A stretch of DNA of 64,000 bases, from contig NZ_CAKKNA010000017.1 of NCBI RefSeq assembly GCF_918741275.1, forward strand, positions 16,045-80,044, read 5' to 3'. The stretch comes from Bacillus sp. CECT 9360. GTDB taxonomy: Bacteria; Bacillota; Bacilli; Bacillales; DSM-1321. A program made the translations under genes and the position numbers. This document shows, in pieces, positions 19,925-30,186 of the stretch. The notes beneath the pieces were generated by a model, which made no database searches, was not told where the DNA came from, and worked only from the letters and a program-made list of their open reading frames with translations. Every line of letters starts with the position of its first letter. Position 1 is the first letter of the stretch.

Positions 19925-22900
19925 TTATCTATTCACATTAAAATATCTTGCTTCAGGGTGCGCTAGTACAATCGCCGAAACAGAAGCCTCAGGCTCCATC
20001 ATGAATCCTTCCGTCAAATTCACGCCGATCTCCTCGGGCTTCAAGAGACGGAATAGCTTTGCCTGGTCTTCTAGATCCGGACAAGCCGGATACCCGAAAG
20101 AATATCTTTGTCCCATATACTTGGCTGCAAATCGATCCTTCATCGTCATATCGACTGAATCGCCAATCCCCCAGGAATCCCTCATCAACTGGTGCATCCG
20201 TTCAGCGAATCCCTCGGCGGTTTCCAGAGCCAATGCAGAAATCGCATGGCTTTTTAAGAAATCACCGTCATGCTTCCATTGTTCCGCTAACGCACGGATT
20301 CCATTCCCTGCCGTAACGACAAACATTCCGACATAATCCATTTCGCCTGATAAAATCGGCTTAATATAGTCAGCGAGACAAAGGTACGGACTTGTTTCCT
20401 GGCGAGGAAAATCAAAGGTTTCGAGTACCTCAGTGTGATTTTCCGGATGATATATCCATACTTTGTTCCCTTCACTCTGAGCCGGGAAAAACTGATAGAC
20501 GCCGTTTAAAGAATAATCCTTATTGCCTCTCAGAAACGAAGCGAGTTCTTCGGTTAAATCATTCAGCAAAATGGCCCTTTCGTCTCCTTGCTTCAATAAC
20601 TGGTCAACCTTGCCTTTCAAGCCAAGGTGATGCCCGATCAGCATTTGTTTGTTGATATAAGGATGTACGACTTCAAAGGGGTAGTCTTTTAAAATATGCC
20701 GTTTTAAGTCTGACGGTTTTTTCACCGGAACATTCGTTAAAACAGGAGCTACAGATTTTTTCACTTCAGGTTTGACGATGAGAGCCGCTGCCTCCGCATT
20801 GGAAGCTGCGATTTTACGTTTAGCATCCAGTGCTTGTAAATGGGCTGTCTTCTTTTCTTCATCATGCAGGATGTTTGCCGTCGCCAGCCCGTCCATTGCA
20901 TCTTTTGCATATAACACTGGCCCTTCATATTCAGGAGCGATCTTAAAGTCCGTGAACTTACGGGATAACGCAGCACCGCCAACCAAAATTGGCGTATCAA
21001 TCCCGGTCTGTTTTAAATCCTGTGCGGTCAGCACCATTTGTTGCGCTGATTTTACCAGTAACCCCGATAGCCCCACTACAGTAGGCTTGTGAGTCCGAAC
21101 TGCTTCGATGATTTGCTGAGACGTAATTTTAATCCCCAAATCGATGACTTCATACCCATTATTGGACAGGATGATATCAACGAGATTTTTCCCGATATCA
21201 TGGACATCGCCCTTAACCGTTGCCAGCAGTACCTTCCCTTTACTGGCACTGTCCGCTTCGTTTTCCATCAATGGCTCAAGGTAGGAAACCGAAGCTTTCA
21301 TCGCTTCTGCACTTTGGAGGACCTCTGCGACAATAAGCTGATTATCATTGAATAATCTGCCAACCTCTGCCATTCCATCCATAAGCGGGCCGTTGATGAT
21401 AGCAAGAGGATTATCTCCTCTTTCCAAGGCTATATTAAGATCATCAATTAGTCCCTCTTTTGTACCTTCAATGATATAATTGGCCAGCCTCTCCTCTAAT
21501 GGAAGCAGAGCGATATTTTCCTTTTTTTCTACTTTTTTACCGCGATAGAATTCAGTGAACGTCTGCAGCGTTTCCTTTGATGTTTCAAAAAGAAGCGCCT
21601 CAGCTAGCTTGATTTCTTCTTCAGGAATCGAAGCGAACCGCTCCAGCTTTTCCGTATTCACAATCGCATAATCGAGTCCTGCTTTCGTGCAATGATATAA
21701 AAACACAGCGTTTAATATTTCTCTGCCGCGTGCTGGTAGCCCGAATGAAACGTTTGAAATTCCGAGTATCGTCAAACAGTCCGGAAACGTTTCTTTAATC
21801 GCCTGAATCCCTTTCACCGTTTCCAGAGCTGCACCAATGTACTGCTCGTCCCCCGTTCCAACCGGAAAAACGAGCGGATCAAAAATGAGATCTGTGGCAT
21901 TAAGTCCATACTTATTCACGAGCAGGTCCACAGAGCGCGCTGCAATTTCGAGCTTGCGCTCAGCGTCGACCGCCATGCCTGTCTCATCAATCGTACCGAC
22001 AACAACAGCAGCCCCATATTGATGGATGAGCGGTACGATTTTTTCAAACCGTTCCTCTCCATCCTCTAAATTGATTGAATTGATGATTGCTTTTCCCTGC
22101 GAATTCTTTAAAGCGATCTCGAGCACAGCTTCATCAGTCGAATCGATAACAAGTGGCACCTTTACCTTTTTCACAACCTCTTGGACGAACTCTTTCATAT
22201 TGCCAAGCTCATCATCATCAGGGTCAGCCAGACAAATATCGATGACATGCGCGCCTTTTTTTACCTGTGCCCTTGCAATCTCGGCTGCAGGTTCAAATTG
22301 CTTGTCGCGGATTAGCTCCTTGAATTTTTTAGAGCCAATTACATTCGTGCGTTCACCGACGAAAAGCGGACGCATCGAGTCATCGTATAAAAGCGGCTCA
22401 ATTCCCGAAACGGCATGCTGATGTGGCTCTCGGGAAAGTTGACGAGGATTTATATCTTGTAATACCTTAGTTAATTCCTCGATATGCGCAGGTGTCGTTC
22501 CGCAGCAGCCTCCAACAATATTAACCCAGCCTTTTTCCGCAAATTGAAGCATTTTTCCGGCCAGTGACACGGGTGATTCATGATAATGTCCTTCCTCATC
22601 AGGAAGTCCGGCATTCGGATAGCAGCTGACACCCGAAATGGAGAGCTCTGACAAGCTCCGGATATGATCAGTCATAAACTCGGGCCCTGTCGCACAATTC
22701 AGGCCGACCGCAATCGGGTTCATATGTTCGCATGATAAGTAGAACGCTTCGATCGACTGTCCCGCAAGCGTTGTCCCCATTGGTTCAATCGTTCCTGAAA
22801 TAATGATCGGAAGTTCAGTCCCGGTTAAAGAGAAAGCCTGCTTTATTCCGGTAAAAGCCGCCTTAACATTGAGCATATCCTGGCTTGTTTCAATAAGAAG

Positions 22901-23374
22901 CAGGTCGCTCCCGCCATCGATCAAGCCTCGAGCCTGTTCTTCATATGAGGCTGATAACGCGTCAAATGTCGTTCCTCCGGTTACGGATAACGTCTTGGTT
23001 GTTGGTCCCATAGACCCTGCGACATATCTAGGCCAGCTGTCAGTCGAGTATATATCACAGGCGGCTTTTGCCAGCTCTGCCGATTTTTTGTTCAGTTCAT
23101 ACGCAAGTGAGCTAAGATCATATTCATCCAGCACAATGCTCGTCGCACCGAATGTATTTGTTTCAATGATATCCGCTCCAGCCTTCAAGTAAGCTTCATG
23201 AATCGACTGAATGACTTGTGGTGCGGTTATCGATAAATATTCATTGCAGCCCTCGTACTCTTCCCCGCCGAAATCTTCAGGCGTTAAATCGGCATCCTGT
23301 ATCATCGTACCCATCGCTCCATCAAGCAGGAGGATCTTCTCTTTCATTTGTTCCTGTATCTGTCGTTTATTCAT
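19925..23374 (-). CDS. metH: Cobalamin-dependent methionine synthase MetH
   Basis: 1149 residues, the full modular enzyme that moves the methyl group of 5-methyltetrahydrofolate to homocysteine through methylcobalamin. The Hcy domain is at about 1-310, with [11 protein letters not shown] [20 protein letters not shown] and the zinc-binding GGCCGTTP. The pterin-binding domain is at about 335-600 ([11 protein letters not shown]). A cap and the B12-binding domain follow at about 630-860 ([10 protein letters not shown], whose His is the lower cobalt ligand). The AdoMet-binding reactivation domain is at about 890-1149. It overlaps yitJ by 8 bases, with GAGGTGACC before the ATG. No cobalamin riboswitch is present, and the SAM riboswitch upstream of yitJ should control both genes. 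Confidence 0.98.
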   Translation of the reverse strand: MNKRQIQEQMKEKILLLDGAMGTMIQDADLTPEDFGGEEYEGCNEYLSITAPQVIQSIHEAYLKAGADIIETNTFGATSIVLDEYDLSSLAYELNKKSAELAKAACDIYSTDSWPRYVAGSMGPTTKTLSVTGGTTFDALSASYEEQARGLIDGGSDLLLIETSQDMLNVKAAFTGIKQAFSLTGTELPIIISGTIEPMGTTLAGQSIEAFYLSCEHMNPIAVGLNCATGPEFMTDHIRSLSELSISGVSCYPNAGLPDEEGHYHESPVSLAGKMLQFAEKGWVNIVGGCCGTTPAHIEELTKVLQDINPRQLSREPHQHAVSGIEPLLYDDSMRPLFVGERTNVIGSKKFKELIRDKQFEPAAEIARAQVKKGAHVIDICLADPDDDELGNMKEFVQEVVKKVKVPLVIDSTDEAVLEIALKNSQGKAIINSINLEDGEERFEKIVPLIHQYGAAVVVGTIDETGMAVDAERKLEIAARSVDLLVNKYGLNATDLIFDPLVFPVGTGDEQYIGAALETVKGIQAIKETFPDCLTILGISNVSFGLPARGREILNAVFLYHCTKAGLDYAIVNTEKLERFASIPEEEIKLAEALLFETSKETLQTFTEFYRGKKVEKKENIALLPLEERLANYIIEGTKEGLIDDLNIALERGDNPLAIINGPLMDGMAEVGRLFNDNQLIVAEVLQSAEAMKASVSYLEPLMENEADSASKGKVLLATVKGDVHDIGKNLVDIILSNNGYEVIDLGIKITSQQIIEAVRTHKPTVVGLSGLLVKSAQQMVLTAQDLKQTGIDTPILVGGAALSRKFTDFKIAPEYEGPVLYAKDAMDGLATANILHDEEKKTAHLQALDAKRKIAASNAEAAALIVKPEVKKSVAPVLTNVPVKKPSDLKRHILKDYPFEVVHPYINKQMLIGHHLGLKGKVDQLLKQGDERAILLNDLTEELASFLRGNKDYSLNGVYQFFPAQSEGNKVWIYHPENHTEVLETFDFPRQETSPYLCLADYIKPILSGEMDYVGMFVVTAGNGIRALAEQWKHDGDFLKSHAISALALETAEGFAERMHQLMRDSWGIGDSVDMTMKDRFAAKYMGQRYSFGYPACPDLEDQAKLFRLLKPEEIGVNLTEGFMMEPEASVSAIVLAHPEARYFNVNR

Positions 23375-25214
23375 GTATGGTCACCTCAACGAATCGTTCA
23401 CTGTCAACTTTTCTAATATAGCGCGAAAGCTCCGCGGTCATTTCATAACGTAAAAAAGGCGTGATTAGATAGATTCCTTTAAACCTATCAAGCGCCGCAT
23501 CAACTAGCTCCCTAGCGATAGCCACTCCTTCAGCCCTAGCACGGGCAGGATCGCTTCCGGCCGTGGCCATTGCGTTTCTTACATCGTCCGGAAGCTTGAT
23601 GCCGGGTACCTCATTATGAATGAATTCGGCATTGCGGGAGCTCGTAAGCGGCATGATCCCGATAAAAACCGGTGTCTCCAGATGCTTTGTTGCCGCGTGG
23701 ACTTCCTCGATCTGGCTGATGGAATAAACAGGCTGGGTCAAAAATGACTGGGCGCCACAGGCAATTTTCTTTTCCATCCGCTCCACTGCTTTGTGAAGAT
23801 AACGAACATTCGGATTGAAGGCTGCGGCGATTTTAAAATTCGAGCGCTGTCCGAGACTTTGACCTGAAAAGGACAAACCTTCATTAAACTGCTTCACAAG
23901 GCTGATCAAATCAAACGATGAAAGATCATAAACGGAAGTAGCTCCCGGAAAATCACCGATTTTTGAAGGGTCTCCCGTTACAACTAAGATTTCATTTAAT
24001 CCGAGCGTTTGCAAGCCCATTAAATGGGACTGTAGTCCGATTAAATTACGATCCCTACAGGTAATGTGAATAAGCGGGTCAGTACCGATCTGATTTTTCA
24101 GCATCGTCCCGATTGCAACATTGCTGATTCTTGGCGTTGCCAGTGAATTGTCCGCCAATGTGATGGAATCGACCCCGGCTTTATGCAAGGCTTTCGCGCC
24201 TGCCATAAAAGCTTCAACGCCTAATTTCTTAGGAGGATCCAGTTCGACGAGAATGGTCCGTTCTTTTCTGGCTTTTTCATAGAGGGCCGTCGTTTTCTCG
24301 TGATGGTCATTTGCAATGATCTCAATCCGACGAGCTTTAATCTCTTTTTCTGTAATGGGTTTCAAGTTCCCAATCGCCTGCTTTACCGATTCAATATGCT
24401 TAGGAGTCGTTCCACAACAGCCCCCGATGATACGGGCACCTTGTTCGCGAAGCTTTAAGGCGCTTGACCCGAAGTAGTCCGGAACGGCTTCGTACACCAA
24501 CCGTCCATCCACATAGTCCGGAAGGCTCGCATTAGGATAGACGGAAATATACGCCTGCTTTGGAAGCTGCACTTCTTCAAGAGACCGAATCATATGGTGT
24601 GGTCCTAAACGGCAGTTGATGCCAACTACATCAGCACCTAATTGTTCGAGTCTTTGAAACGCTTCATTCAGATGGATCCCATTTTGCAAATAACCGATTT
24701 CATGCATTGATACATTTGCAATGATTGGTAAATCTGTTTCATTGCGGGCAATTTGCAGAACGGTTTCCAGTTCTTCTAAGTCATAGTATGTTTCGAAAAG
24801 CAGGCCATCCGGACTTTCCACGAGCTGGCTGTATAACTGCTCGCGAAATCCCCGTTTGATTTCCTCCAAACTTAAGTCAGATTTACGGATGCTTCTTGAC
24901 GCACCGATGGTTCCAAAAACAAAAGCTTTATCCTTAGCAGCCTTTCTTGCCAGGGAAATGCCTTTCCTGTTTATATTGCTTACCTCATCCTCAAGGCCGT
25001 AGCGTTTGAGTTTATAATAATTGGCACCGTAAGTGTTGGATTGCAGGATATCCGCTCCCGCATCCAAATAGGCAGCATGGATTGTTTCGATCCGGCCAGG
25101 ATCACTGATGTTCAATTCTTCATAGCAGTGGCCGATTCCGTTTGAATATAAAAGGGTACCCATCGCCCCATCACCTATTAGTATTCTACTCTTCAACTCT
25201 TCACGAAAATTCAT
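23367..25214 (-). CDS. yitJ: Bifunctional homocysteine S-methyltransferase / 5,10-methylenetetrahydrofolate reductase
   Basis: 615 residues starting [20 protein letters not shown]. The N-terminal half is an Hcy methyltransferase domain with zinc-ligand Cys in GINCRLGP and GGCCGTTP (about 200 and 273). The C-terminal half is a MetF-type TIM barrel ([35 protein letters not shown]) that makes 5-methyltetrahydrofolate. B. subtilis YitJ has the same fusion and also follows an S-box. The open frame extends 87 codons further upstream, but that part lies in the riboswitch and is not coding. YitJ supplies the methyl donor that MetH, encoded next, consumes. Confidence 0.96.
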   Translation of the reverse strand: MNFREELKSRILIGDGAMGTLLYSNGIGHCYEELNISDPGRIETIHAAYLDAGADILQSNTYGANYYKLKRYGLEDEVSNINRKGISLARKAAKDKAFVFGTIGASRSIRKSDLSLEEIKRGFREQLYSQLVESPDGLLFETYYDLEELETVLQIARNETDLPIIANVSMHEIGYLQNGIHLNEAFQRLEQLGADVVGINCRLGPHHMIRSLEEVQLPKQAYISVYPNASLPDYVDGRLVYEAVPDYFGSSALKLREQGARIIGGCCGTTPKHIESVKQAIGNLKPITEKEIKARRIEIIANDHHEKTTALYEKARKERTILVELDPPKKLGVEAFMAGAKALHKAGVDSITLADNSLATPRISNVAIGTMLKNQIGTDPLIHITCRDRNLIGLQSHLMGLQTLGLNEILVVTGDPSKIGDFPGATSVYDLSSFDLISLVKQFNEGLSFSGQSLGQRSNFKIAAAFNPNVRYLHKAVERMEKKIACGAQSFLTQPVYSISQIEEVHAATKHLETPVFIGIMPLTSSRNAEFIHNEVPGIKLPDDVRNAMATAGSDPARARAEGVAIARELVDAALDRFKGIYLITPFLRYEMTAELSRYIRKVDSERFVEVTIHE

Positions 25215-25263
25215 TATGCGCCCCTCTCTCAAACAGTTTGTGTCTATCGAATCTGTGAGGGAA

Positions 25264-25407
25264 AACAAAAAGCCTTCTGTAAGAAGAAGGCTTTTTGTCA
25301 CATTCTCCTCATCTACCAAGCACGAGCTTGCTGGATTTAGCACCTTGGCGATAGCCGGTTGCTGAGGTTTCACAGGGCCAGTCCCTCCACCTCTCTCGAT
25401 AAGATCA
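25264..25407 (-). ncRNA. SAM riboswitch (S-box) with terminator, upstream of yitJ
   Basis: Read leftward, the sequence carries the S-box core in order: CTTATCGAGAGAGGTGGAGG, GACTGGCCC, GAAACCTCAGCAACC, then AAGGTGCTAAATCC and GCAAG. A strong terminator hairpin follows (AAAAAGCCTTCT paired with AGAAGGCTTTTTGT, 25265-25298) just before the yitJ ribosome site. By the known S-box mechanism, SAM binding favours the terminator and shuts the operon off. A TATAGT -10-like box lies directly upstream of the aptamer. Confidence 0.96.
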
Positions 25408-25567
25408 CTATATAATTGTTTGCATATTCTAAATTTAATAATTATTACTTTACATGATGAAAGGATATATTTCAATAGTTACAATCAATTTGATTTGCAA
25501 ATATGTGGTTTAAAACGATTCATTTGGTGAAAATATAATATATTCACTAACATGAGGAGGGTTTGAT

Positions 25568-26182
25568 ATGCTTGAAACCATCGCAAAGCAGTTTCGCAAA
25601 CCCGTAGGTATACTGGGCAGGCTAGCAGGCATGATTATGGCTTTTGAAAACCGCAAGATTAACCGTTGGACAATTGATCGGCTTAAAGTAAAACCGGGCG
25701 ATCATATATTGGAAGTCGGCTTTGGCCCCGGATATGCCATCGAAGAAATGCTGCAAAAATATGATAACCTCAAAATAGATGGCGTCGATGTTTCGAAAAC
25801 GATGCTCGAGACTGCCCACATCCGGAATGAAAAAGCGATCGACAAAGGACGGCTGAATCTCTACCAGAAAGATGTAATGGATTATAATCAGCGTGAGTAC
25901 CAATATGATAAAGTCATATCCGTAAATAATTATCCGTTATGGAAGAATAAAAGGAAATCATTGATGCGCATCCATCAATTGTTGAAGGATGGCGGCAGAA
26001 TCGCCATCACAGTCCAGCCGAGGGAAGACGACGCCTCCCGCGAAAAAACATTTTCCCATGCGTTCCAGATTGAACAGGATTTAGTCTATGCTGGCTTCCG
26101 GGATATTTCTGTAAAATTCAAAAAAGTAAAACCCGAATTAACAGTCTGCGTCACAGGCGTTTGTAAAAAAAAGCATATATGA
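25568..26182 (+). CDS. Class I SAM-dependent methyltransferase
   Basis: 204 residues with a Rossmann methyltransferase core. Motif I is ILEVGFGPGYAIEEML (about 47-62), followed by an acidic end of strand 2 (DGVDVSKTMLETA) and motif IV around KVISVNNYPLWKN. A strong GAGGAGGG lies 8 bases before the ATG and TATAAT occurs at 25534-25539. It is divergent from yitJ, with the S-box between. The substrate is not identifiable. It resembles small-molecule methyltransferases of the UbiE/ArsM-like type. Confidence 0.85.
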   Translation: MLETIAKQFRKPVGILGRLAGMIMAFENRKINRWTIDRLKVKPGDHILEVGFGPGYAIEEMLQKYDNLKIDGVDVSKTMLETAHIRNEKAIDKGRLNLYQKDVMDYNQREYQYDKVISVNNYPLWKNKRKSLMRIHQLLKDGGRIAITVQPREDDASREKTFSHAFQIEQDLVYAGFRDISVKFKKVKPELTVCVTGVCKKKHI

Positions 26183-26232
26183 TTGAAAATCAGAGGTCAT
26201 CCAGCATTTATTTTCACATAGCATGGAGGGAT

Positions 26233-26895
26233 TTAACCTTCTGTTTCTAACAAGGCGGCTCTTTTCCGCATAATTTTGCTTTTCCATACGATTGCCAGCT
26301 CATCAATGGTAAGTAATCTATCAAGTCCTATCAAGCCCTCCTTGTTATGAAAATAAATTTCATTCGCAGATAGAACGCTGACATGATTTTGTACCCTTTG
26401 TACGAGCTCGATACTGTCGTCTTCACGGACCTGCCCTTCCTCCAAAACTCTTGCGAAATAACCAGTGTATGATGTCTCGATAACCTCCTTTAGAAAGCCA
26501 GTCTCGTTATTGAAATGAGATATCATCGCACAAGGTATTCGTCCCTGTGTAATCTGAGTGATGCATTCACCAATTCTGAAAATATCTCCTATGTACACTT
26601 GTTCTTCTTTCATCCCAGAAACCGTCAAATTTTCACCGAAAGCGGGGATCGATATTCTTTTTCCAAATCGTTTCTCCCACATCTCATAATGTTCGTATGG
26701 ATAAAAACAAATGACCCTGTCCGGACCACCATGGTGTTTCTTGTTGCCGATGCCGTCGCCTTCTATCTCAGCCTTTGTTACAAAGGCGGTTTTTACCTTC
26801 TGCTTATTGATCCCCGTATTAAATTGAGCACCGGAAAAGACTCTCAATTGTGGCCTGCCAATCTGAAAAGAAACAATTTTTCCTGTTATCCCCAT
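26233..26895 (-). CDS. MOSC domain protein (YiiM-like)
   Basis: 220 residues. The MOSC domain shows GDGIGNKKHHGGPDRVICFYPYEHY (about 47-71), GENLTVSGM, VYIGDIFRIG and the conserved Cys in GRIPCAMIS (about 138). MOSC proteins bind the molybdenum cofactor and transfer sulfur or reduce N-hydroxylated compounds. YiiM-type members are linked to 6-hydroxylaminopurine resistance. It stands alone with no molybdopterin genes near. Confidence 0.88.
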   Translation of the reverse strand: MGITGKIVSFQIGRPQLRVFSGAQFNTGINKQKVKTAFVTKAEIEGDGIGNKKHHGGPDRVICFYPYEHYEMWEKRFGKRISIPAFGENLTVSGMKEEQVYIGDIFRIGECITQITQGRIPCAMISHFNNETGFLKEVIETSYTGYFARVLEEGQVREDDSIELVQRVQNHVSVLSANEIYFHNKEGLIGLDRLLTIDELAIVWKSKIMRKRAALLETEG

Positions 26896-26997
26896 TTTCT
26901 GATTCTCCTTTTTTGAGAATTGCTCATTAATTATAGTCGTTCTTCAGGTTTCGTGACAGATAAGAAATCATGTGGTATTCTAAAGAAGGATATGTAA

Positions 26998-27112
26998 TAA
27001 AATAAAAAAAACTCGTCGATTGACGACCGTAAGGCGGAGGTTAGACGTAGTTGAGGCCCACAGGACGTGGCGCACTTAGTCTGTTTCCTGCTTTATGCAG
27101 AAAGGAAAGTTT
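26998..27112 (+). repeat. Dispersed repeat B, copy 1
   Basis: This copy begins AAACTCGTCGATTGACGA and includes GTAGTTGAGGCCCACAGGA, GTGGCGCACTTAGTCTG and CTGCTTTATGCAGA. The reverse complement of the same element is at 54906-55057, which carries about 40 extra bases in the middle. Shorter relatives lie at about 38055-38112 and 62161-62220. No ORF or terminal repeats are evident. Confidence 0.75.
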
Positions 27113-27124
27113 ATACTTTCTGCT

Positions 27125-27159
27125 AAATAAAAAGCCGTAAATGTTGCAGCATTTACGGC
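27125..27159 (-). terminator. Terminator at the end of the holin-like toxin mRNA
   Basis: GCCGTAAATG and CATTTACGGC are perfect 10-bp arms (27134-27143, 27150-27159), followed on the minus strand by TTTTTATTT. It is about 90 bases after the toxin stop, as expected for the structured 3' part of such mRNAs. Confidence 0.75.
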
Positions 27160-27207
27160 CTACGATAGACATGGTCCCCCCAATAGGGGATCGGCCTACA
27201 TTGGATG

Positions 27208-27256
27208 AATAGACCTCTCCCTCATTTTTCGGACAAGGGAGGTCTATTTTTTATTT
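27208..27256 (+). terminator. Plus-strand terminator overlapping the toxin 3' end (candidate antitoxin RNA end)
   Basis: AATAGACCTCTCCCT pairs with AGGGAGGTCTATT, followed by TTTTTATTTTGG on the plus strand. It overlaps the toxin stop codon on the other strand. In TxpA/RatA and BsrG/SR4 type I systems the antisense antitoxin RNA converges on the toxin mRNA 3' end in this way. I did not find a clear plus-strand promoter. Confidence 0.6.
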
Positions 27257-27327
27257 TGGAATGACAAAATGGCAATTATCAGAGTAGCAAAAGTAAACAT
27301 CGCCATTAAGGTTTCGAAAATTGTCAA
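27244..27327 (-). CDS. Holin-like toxin of a type I toxin-antitoxin system (27 aa)
   Basis: The TTG at 27327 opens a 27-residue peptide beginning MTIFETLMAMFTFATLIIA and ending LSFQNKK. It is one hydrophobic membrane-spanning stretch with a short basic tail. This is the pattern of the putative holin-like toxin family of Bacillus (TxpA/BsrG-like), which harms the membrane when expressed. AAAGGGGGTG lies 6 bases before the TTG. The ribosome site is within a small CCCC/GGGG hairpin, and a CCTAGGAG/CTCCTAAGG hairpin lies further upstream in the leader, fitting translational silencing. It is too small for usual gene finders. Confidence 0.8.
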   Translation of the reverse strand: MTIFETLMAMFTFATLIIAILSFQNKK

Positions 27328-27401
27328 GGCTTCACCCCCTTTCCTCGGGGTTAGCCGACCGCCCTTAGGAGACCTCCTAGGGATTGTCCTATCGTACAAT
27401 T

Positions 27402-27410
27402 ATTATATCA
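27402..27410 (-). promoter_or_regulatory. Extended -10 promoter of the toxin gene
   Basis: Read leftward, TGATATAAT is an extended -10 (TGn plus a perfect TATAAT at 27402-27407). The -35 is weak (TTCGTA-like). The predicted mRNA runs from about 27395 to the terminator near 27125, about 270 nt, similar to known type I toxin mRNAs. Confidence 0.65.
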
Positions 27411-27521
27411 CAACAAACACTATTTTACGAACACTCGTTCTATTTTTGTGAAATAATGACTATTGTCCTAGTTCTCAAACGAGAGATTTAGTCAAGTTTC
27501 GTCAAAATTTTCTAACAATAG

Positions 27522-27658
27522 TTGCGATCGTGAAAAAAGATATGGTAAAATAGAAACACAATATATAGTCGAGACCCTATCGCGTTCGCCTGTATATTGA
27601 TTCTAGAGATCGATATTTCCGCTTCTTTCGCTCTTGTTTGTCAAAGAGCGATTTTTTT
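27522..27658 (+). ncRNA. Structured leader with terminator upstream of mscL (unassigned)
   Basis: A promoter TTGCGA (27522-27527), 18-base gap, TAAAAT (27546-27551) precedes a compact RNA. A 10-bp stem (27559-27568 with 27590-27599) encloses about 20 bases. A second small hairpin follows around 27597-27615, then a terminator TCGCTCTT/AAGAGCGA (27628-27651) with seven T. The layout is that of an attenuated leader 160 bases before mscL. It does not match the riboswitch cores I know (purine, SAM, preQ1, fluoride, c-di-AMP). Confidence 0.5.
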
Positions 27659-27820
27659 GTACCTTGAAAAGTATGGAATTTTCAAGCTATATATACCCAA
27701 ATACGCTTATTCCTCGTCTTAAGATGCTCGCCAATCATACTTTTCTCATTGTTACAAGATGTCCAAACAAGTGGTATCATAAATACATCCATATGCAGAG
27801 AAAGGAATGGGAACCCAGTT

Positions 27821-28282
27821 TTGTTTAAAGAGTTTAAAAAATTCATTATGAGAGGAAATGTGTTGGATCTCGCAATCGGTGTTATTATTGGTGCAGCCTT
27901 CAGCAAAATCATTGACTCTGTCGTAAACGATATCATTATGCCGCCAATCGGGCTGATTGTAGGCAAAGTCGATTTCAGTAATCTATACATAAATCTGTCA
28001 GACAAGAATTACAGCTCGCTTGCAGAGGCACAGGAAGCGGGAGCGGCCACAATCAACTACGGTCTTTTCATTAATAATATCATCCATTTCTTAATTATCT
28101 CATTTGTCATCTTCATGATTGTTAAGCAAGTCAATCGCTTTCACAAAAAAGAAGAACCCAATAAGATTGAAACAAAAAAATGCCCGGAGTGTATTTCGGA
28201 AATTCCTGTTTCGGCTAAGCGTTGCCCTGCTTGCACGACTTATTTGACTGCAGATGAAACCGAATTAAGCACTGATACCTAG
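27821..28282 (+). CDS. mscL: Large-conductance mechanosensitive channel MscL with a C-terminal zinc ribbon
   Basis: 153 residues from a TTG start ([27 protein letters not shown]...). The N-terminal amphipathic helix, TM1 with the [11 protein letters not shown] pore-lining pattern, a periplasmic loop and TM2 ([12 protein letters not shown]) are in place. The channel opens on membrane stretch to release osmolytes. The open frame runs 24 codons further up, but that part is unlike MscL and AAAGGAATGGG precedes the TTG. After TM2 there are two CxxC pairs ([19 protein letters not shown]), a zinc-ribbon tail missing from E. coli and B. subtilis MscL but seen in some other Firmicutes. Confidence 0.93.
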   Translation: MFKEFKKFIMRGNVLDLAIGVIIGAAFSKIIDSVVNDIIMPPIGLIVGKVDFSNLYINLSDKNYSSLAEAQEAGAATINYGLFINNIIHFLIISFVIFMIVKQVNRFHKKEEPNKIETKKCPECISEIPVSAKRCPACTTYLTADETELSTDT

Positions 28283-28283
28283 T

Positions 28284-28315
28284 AAAGAAAACTCGCCAAT
28301 CGGCGAGTTTTCTTT
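28284..28315. terminator. Bidirectional terminator between mscL and glpD
   Basis: AAAGAAAACTCGCC and GGCGAGTTTTCTTT form a stem with A/T runs on both sides, between two convergent genes. Confidence 0.9.
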
Positions 28316-28324
28316 TATATAGCT

Positions 28325-29980
28325 TCACATTTCGGGAGTTTGCGCTTCTTCGATCGCCGCATCCGCTTCCGTTTCAAAATGTTGTCTTTGATTCTCATCC
28401 CAACCGAATGTTTCTTTCATATAATCAACAACTCCCTGTTTCCACTGTTTTGCCTCGTCAATGTTAAACAAGATCGCACCAGTTCTTCTTAGTAAAAAAT
28501 CCACCGGTGTTGCAGCAGCTTCCTGTTCGATTGAATAGACAAGCATAGCGTATACCTCAACGGGTAAGTTATATTTTTCTGCATCTTTTCCACTGTTTTC
28601 AATGATTTCATACAGCTTCCGAACATTCGTCCCGTACATTTGTGCAAGCTTTTCGGCCGTCTGTTGGCTTAAACCGAGACGGGTTCCTCCCGTTGCTTCC
28701 GTTTTTCTGAAACTATCCAGGTTACCGGAACCACCAATGTCGCCTCCCGAAATCGGGAGGTGCTTCGTTTGACTGCTGTCATACTTAATGCCGAGCTCTT
28801 CTTCAAATTGGGCTGCAACCCGGTCAAGCACCATTTCCGCCATTTTACGGTAGCCTGTCAATTTTCCGCCAGCGATTGTGATTAAGCCCGAATCCGATAC
28901 CCAGATTTCATCTTTACGGGAAATTTCTGATGGATCCTTCCCTTCTTCATGGATCAATGGACGGACACCTGCCCAGCTTGATTCTACATCTTGTTCCACA
29001 ATCTTGACTTCAGGGAACATATAGTTGATCGCCTCGATAATATAGGCTCGGTCGGCTGCGGTCATTTTCGGATTCACCGGATCGCTATCGTAAAAGGTAT
29101 CGGTTGTCCCTACATACGCTTTGCCTTCACGGGGAATCGCGAAGACCATGCGCCCGTCCGGGGTATCAAAATAGACAGCCTGTTTTAACGGGAAACGCGA
29201 TTGGTCTATGACAACATGAGCTCCCTTTGTCAATTTTAGGGTTTTGCCTTTTTTGGAACCATCCTTTTCACGAAGCGTATCCACCCAAGGACCAGCCGCA
29301 TTGACAATTTTCTTTGCTTTGATTGAAAATTGTTCTTTCGTTAACCGGTCTTCTACAACCGCACCGGCCACTTTGCCGTCTTCATAGATAAAATCAACCA
29401 CTTTAGCATAGTTCATTAAATTTGCGCCGAATTCGGCTGCTTTTTTGGCGACTTCAATCGTCAACCGGGCATCATCGGTACGGTATTCAACGTAATATCC
29501 GCCTCCCATTAAGCCTTCTTTTTTTACAAGCGGTTCTTTATTAATTGTTTCATCGACTGTTAACATCTTTCGCCATTCTTTGCGCTTAACACCAGCAAGC
29601 AGGTCATATACTCGCAGTCCAATTGAAGTTGTAAATTTGCCGAATGTTCCGCCTTTATGGAAAGGAAGCAGCATCCATTCAGGAGTAGTGACGTGCGGTC
29701 CGTTTTCATAAACAATCGCCCGTTCCTTGCCCACTTCCGCGACCATCGCCACTTCAAACTGCTTAAGATAACGAAGGCCGCCATGGACGAGTTTGGTGGA
29801 ACGGCTTGACGTGCCTGCTGCGAAATCCTGCATTTCAACCAACGCTGTATTCATTCCGCGGGTAACGGCATCAAGCGCAATTCCTGAGCCTGTTATTCCC
29901 CCGCCGATAATCAACAGATCAAATTCTTCCGACTGTAATTTTCCACGCAGTTGCGCGCGGTCAAGATTCGAAAACTTCAT
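28325..29980 (-). CDS. glpD: Aerobic glycerol-3-phosphate dehydrogenase GlpD
   Basis: 551 residues. The N-terminal FAD-binding motif [18 protein letters not shown] (about 23-40) is followed by [21 protein letters not shown], the GlpD signature, and a C-terminal helical cap domain. The enzyme oxidises glycerol 3-phosphate to dihydroxyacetone phosphate and passes electrons to the quinone pool at the membrane. Its leader carries a terminator (30062-30112), and the antiterminator gene glpP lies just upstream. The glpF and glpK genes usually found between them in Bacillus are absent here. Confidence 0.97.
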   Translation of the reverse strand: MKFSNLDRAQLRGKLQSEEFDLLIIGGGITGSGIALDAVTRGMNTALVEMQDFAAGTSSRSTKLVHGGLRYLKQFEVAMVAEVGKERAIVYENGPHVTTPEWMLLPFHKGGTFGKFTTSIGLRVYDLLAGVKRKEWRKMLTVDETINKEPLVKKEGLMGGGYYVEYRTDDARLTIEVAKKAAEFGANLMNYAKVVDFIYEDGKVAGAVVEDRLTKEQFSIKAKKIVNAAGPWVDTLREKDGSKKGKTLKLTKGAHVVIDQSRFPLKQAVYFDTPDGRMVFAIPREGKAYVGTTDTFYDSDPVNPKMTAADRAYIIEAINYMFPEVKIVEQDVESSWAGVRPLIHEEGKDPSEISRKDEIWVSDSGLITIAGGKLTGYRKMAEMVLDRVAAQFEEELGIKYDSSQTKHLPISGGDIGGSGNLDSFRKTEATGGTRLGLSQQTAEKLAQMYGTNVRKLYEIIENSGKDAEKYNLPVEVYAMLVYSIEQEAAATPVDFLLRRTGAILFNIDEAKQWKQGVVDYMKETFGWDENQRQHFETEADAAIEEAQTPEM

Positions 29981-30061
29981 AATAAGTTCCTCCTTAATGT
30001 CTCTCTAGTTAATGTATTACCCTACTTCCCCATGATTATGATAATAAATGCTTCTTTATAT

Positions 30062-30112
30062 AAAAAGGCCACGAAACAGACGATTATCAAAAGTAATCGC
30101 AGCATCGTGGCC
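30062..30112 (-). terminator. glpD leader terminator, likely GlpP-controlled
   Basis: GGCCACGA (minus strand, 30105-30112) pairs with TCGTGGCC (30067-30074), then TTTTTATAT. In B. subtilis GlpP with glycerol 3-phosphate allows read-through of a similar terminator in the glpD leader. The position between glpP and glpD fits that role. Confidence 0.75.
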
Positions 30113-30186
30113 TCTCCAAATCTCGAACCGAATATTAACTTACTTTCATTATATACCTATTTCTAAATTTGTAAAAGATAAAACTT

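Noticed and set aside
27269..27451. A 60-codon plus-strand ORF in the toxin locus
   Set aside because: It lacks a ribosome site and is antisense to the 27-aa toxin, which has a strong site, promoter and terminator.
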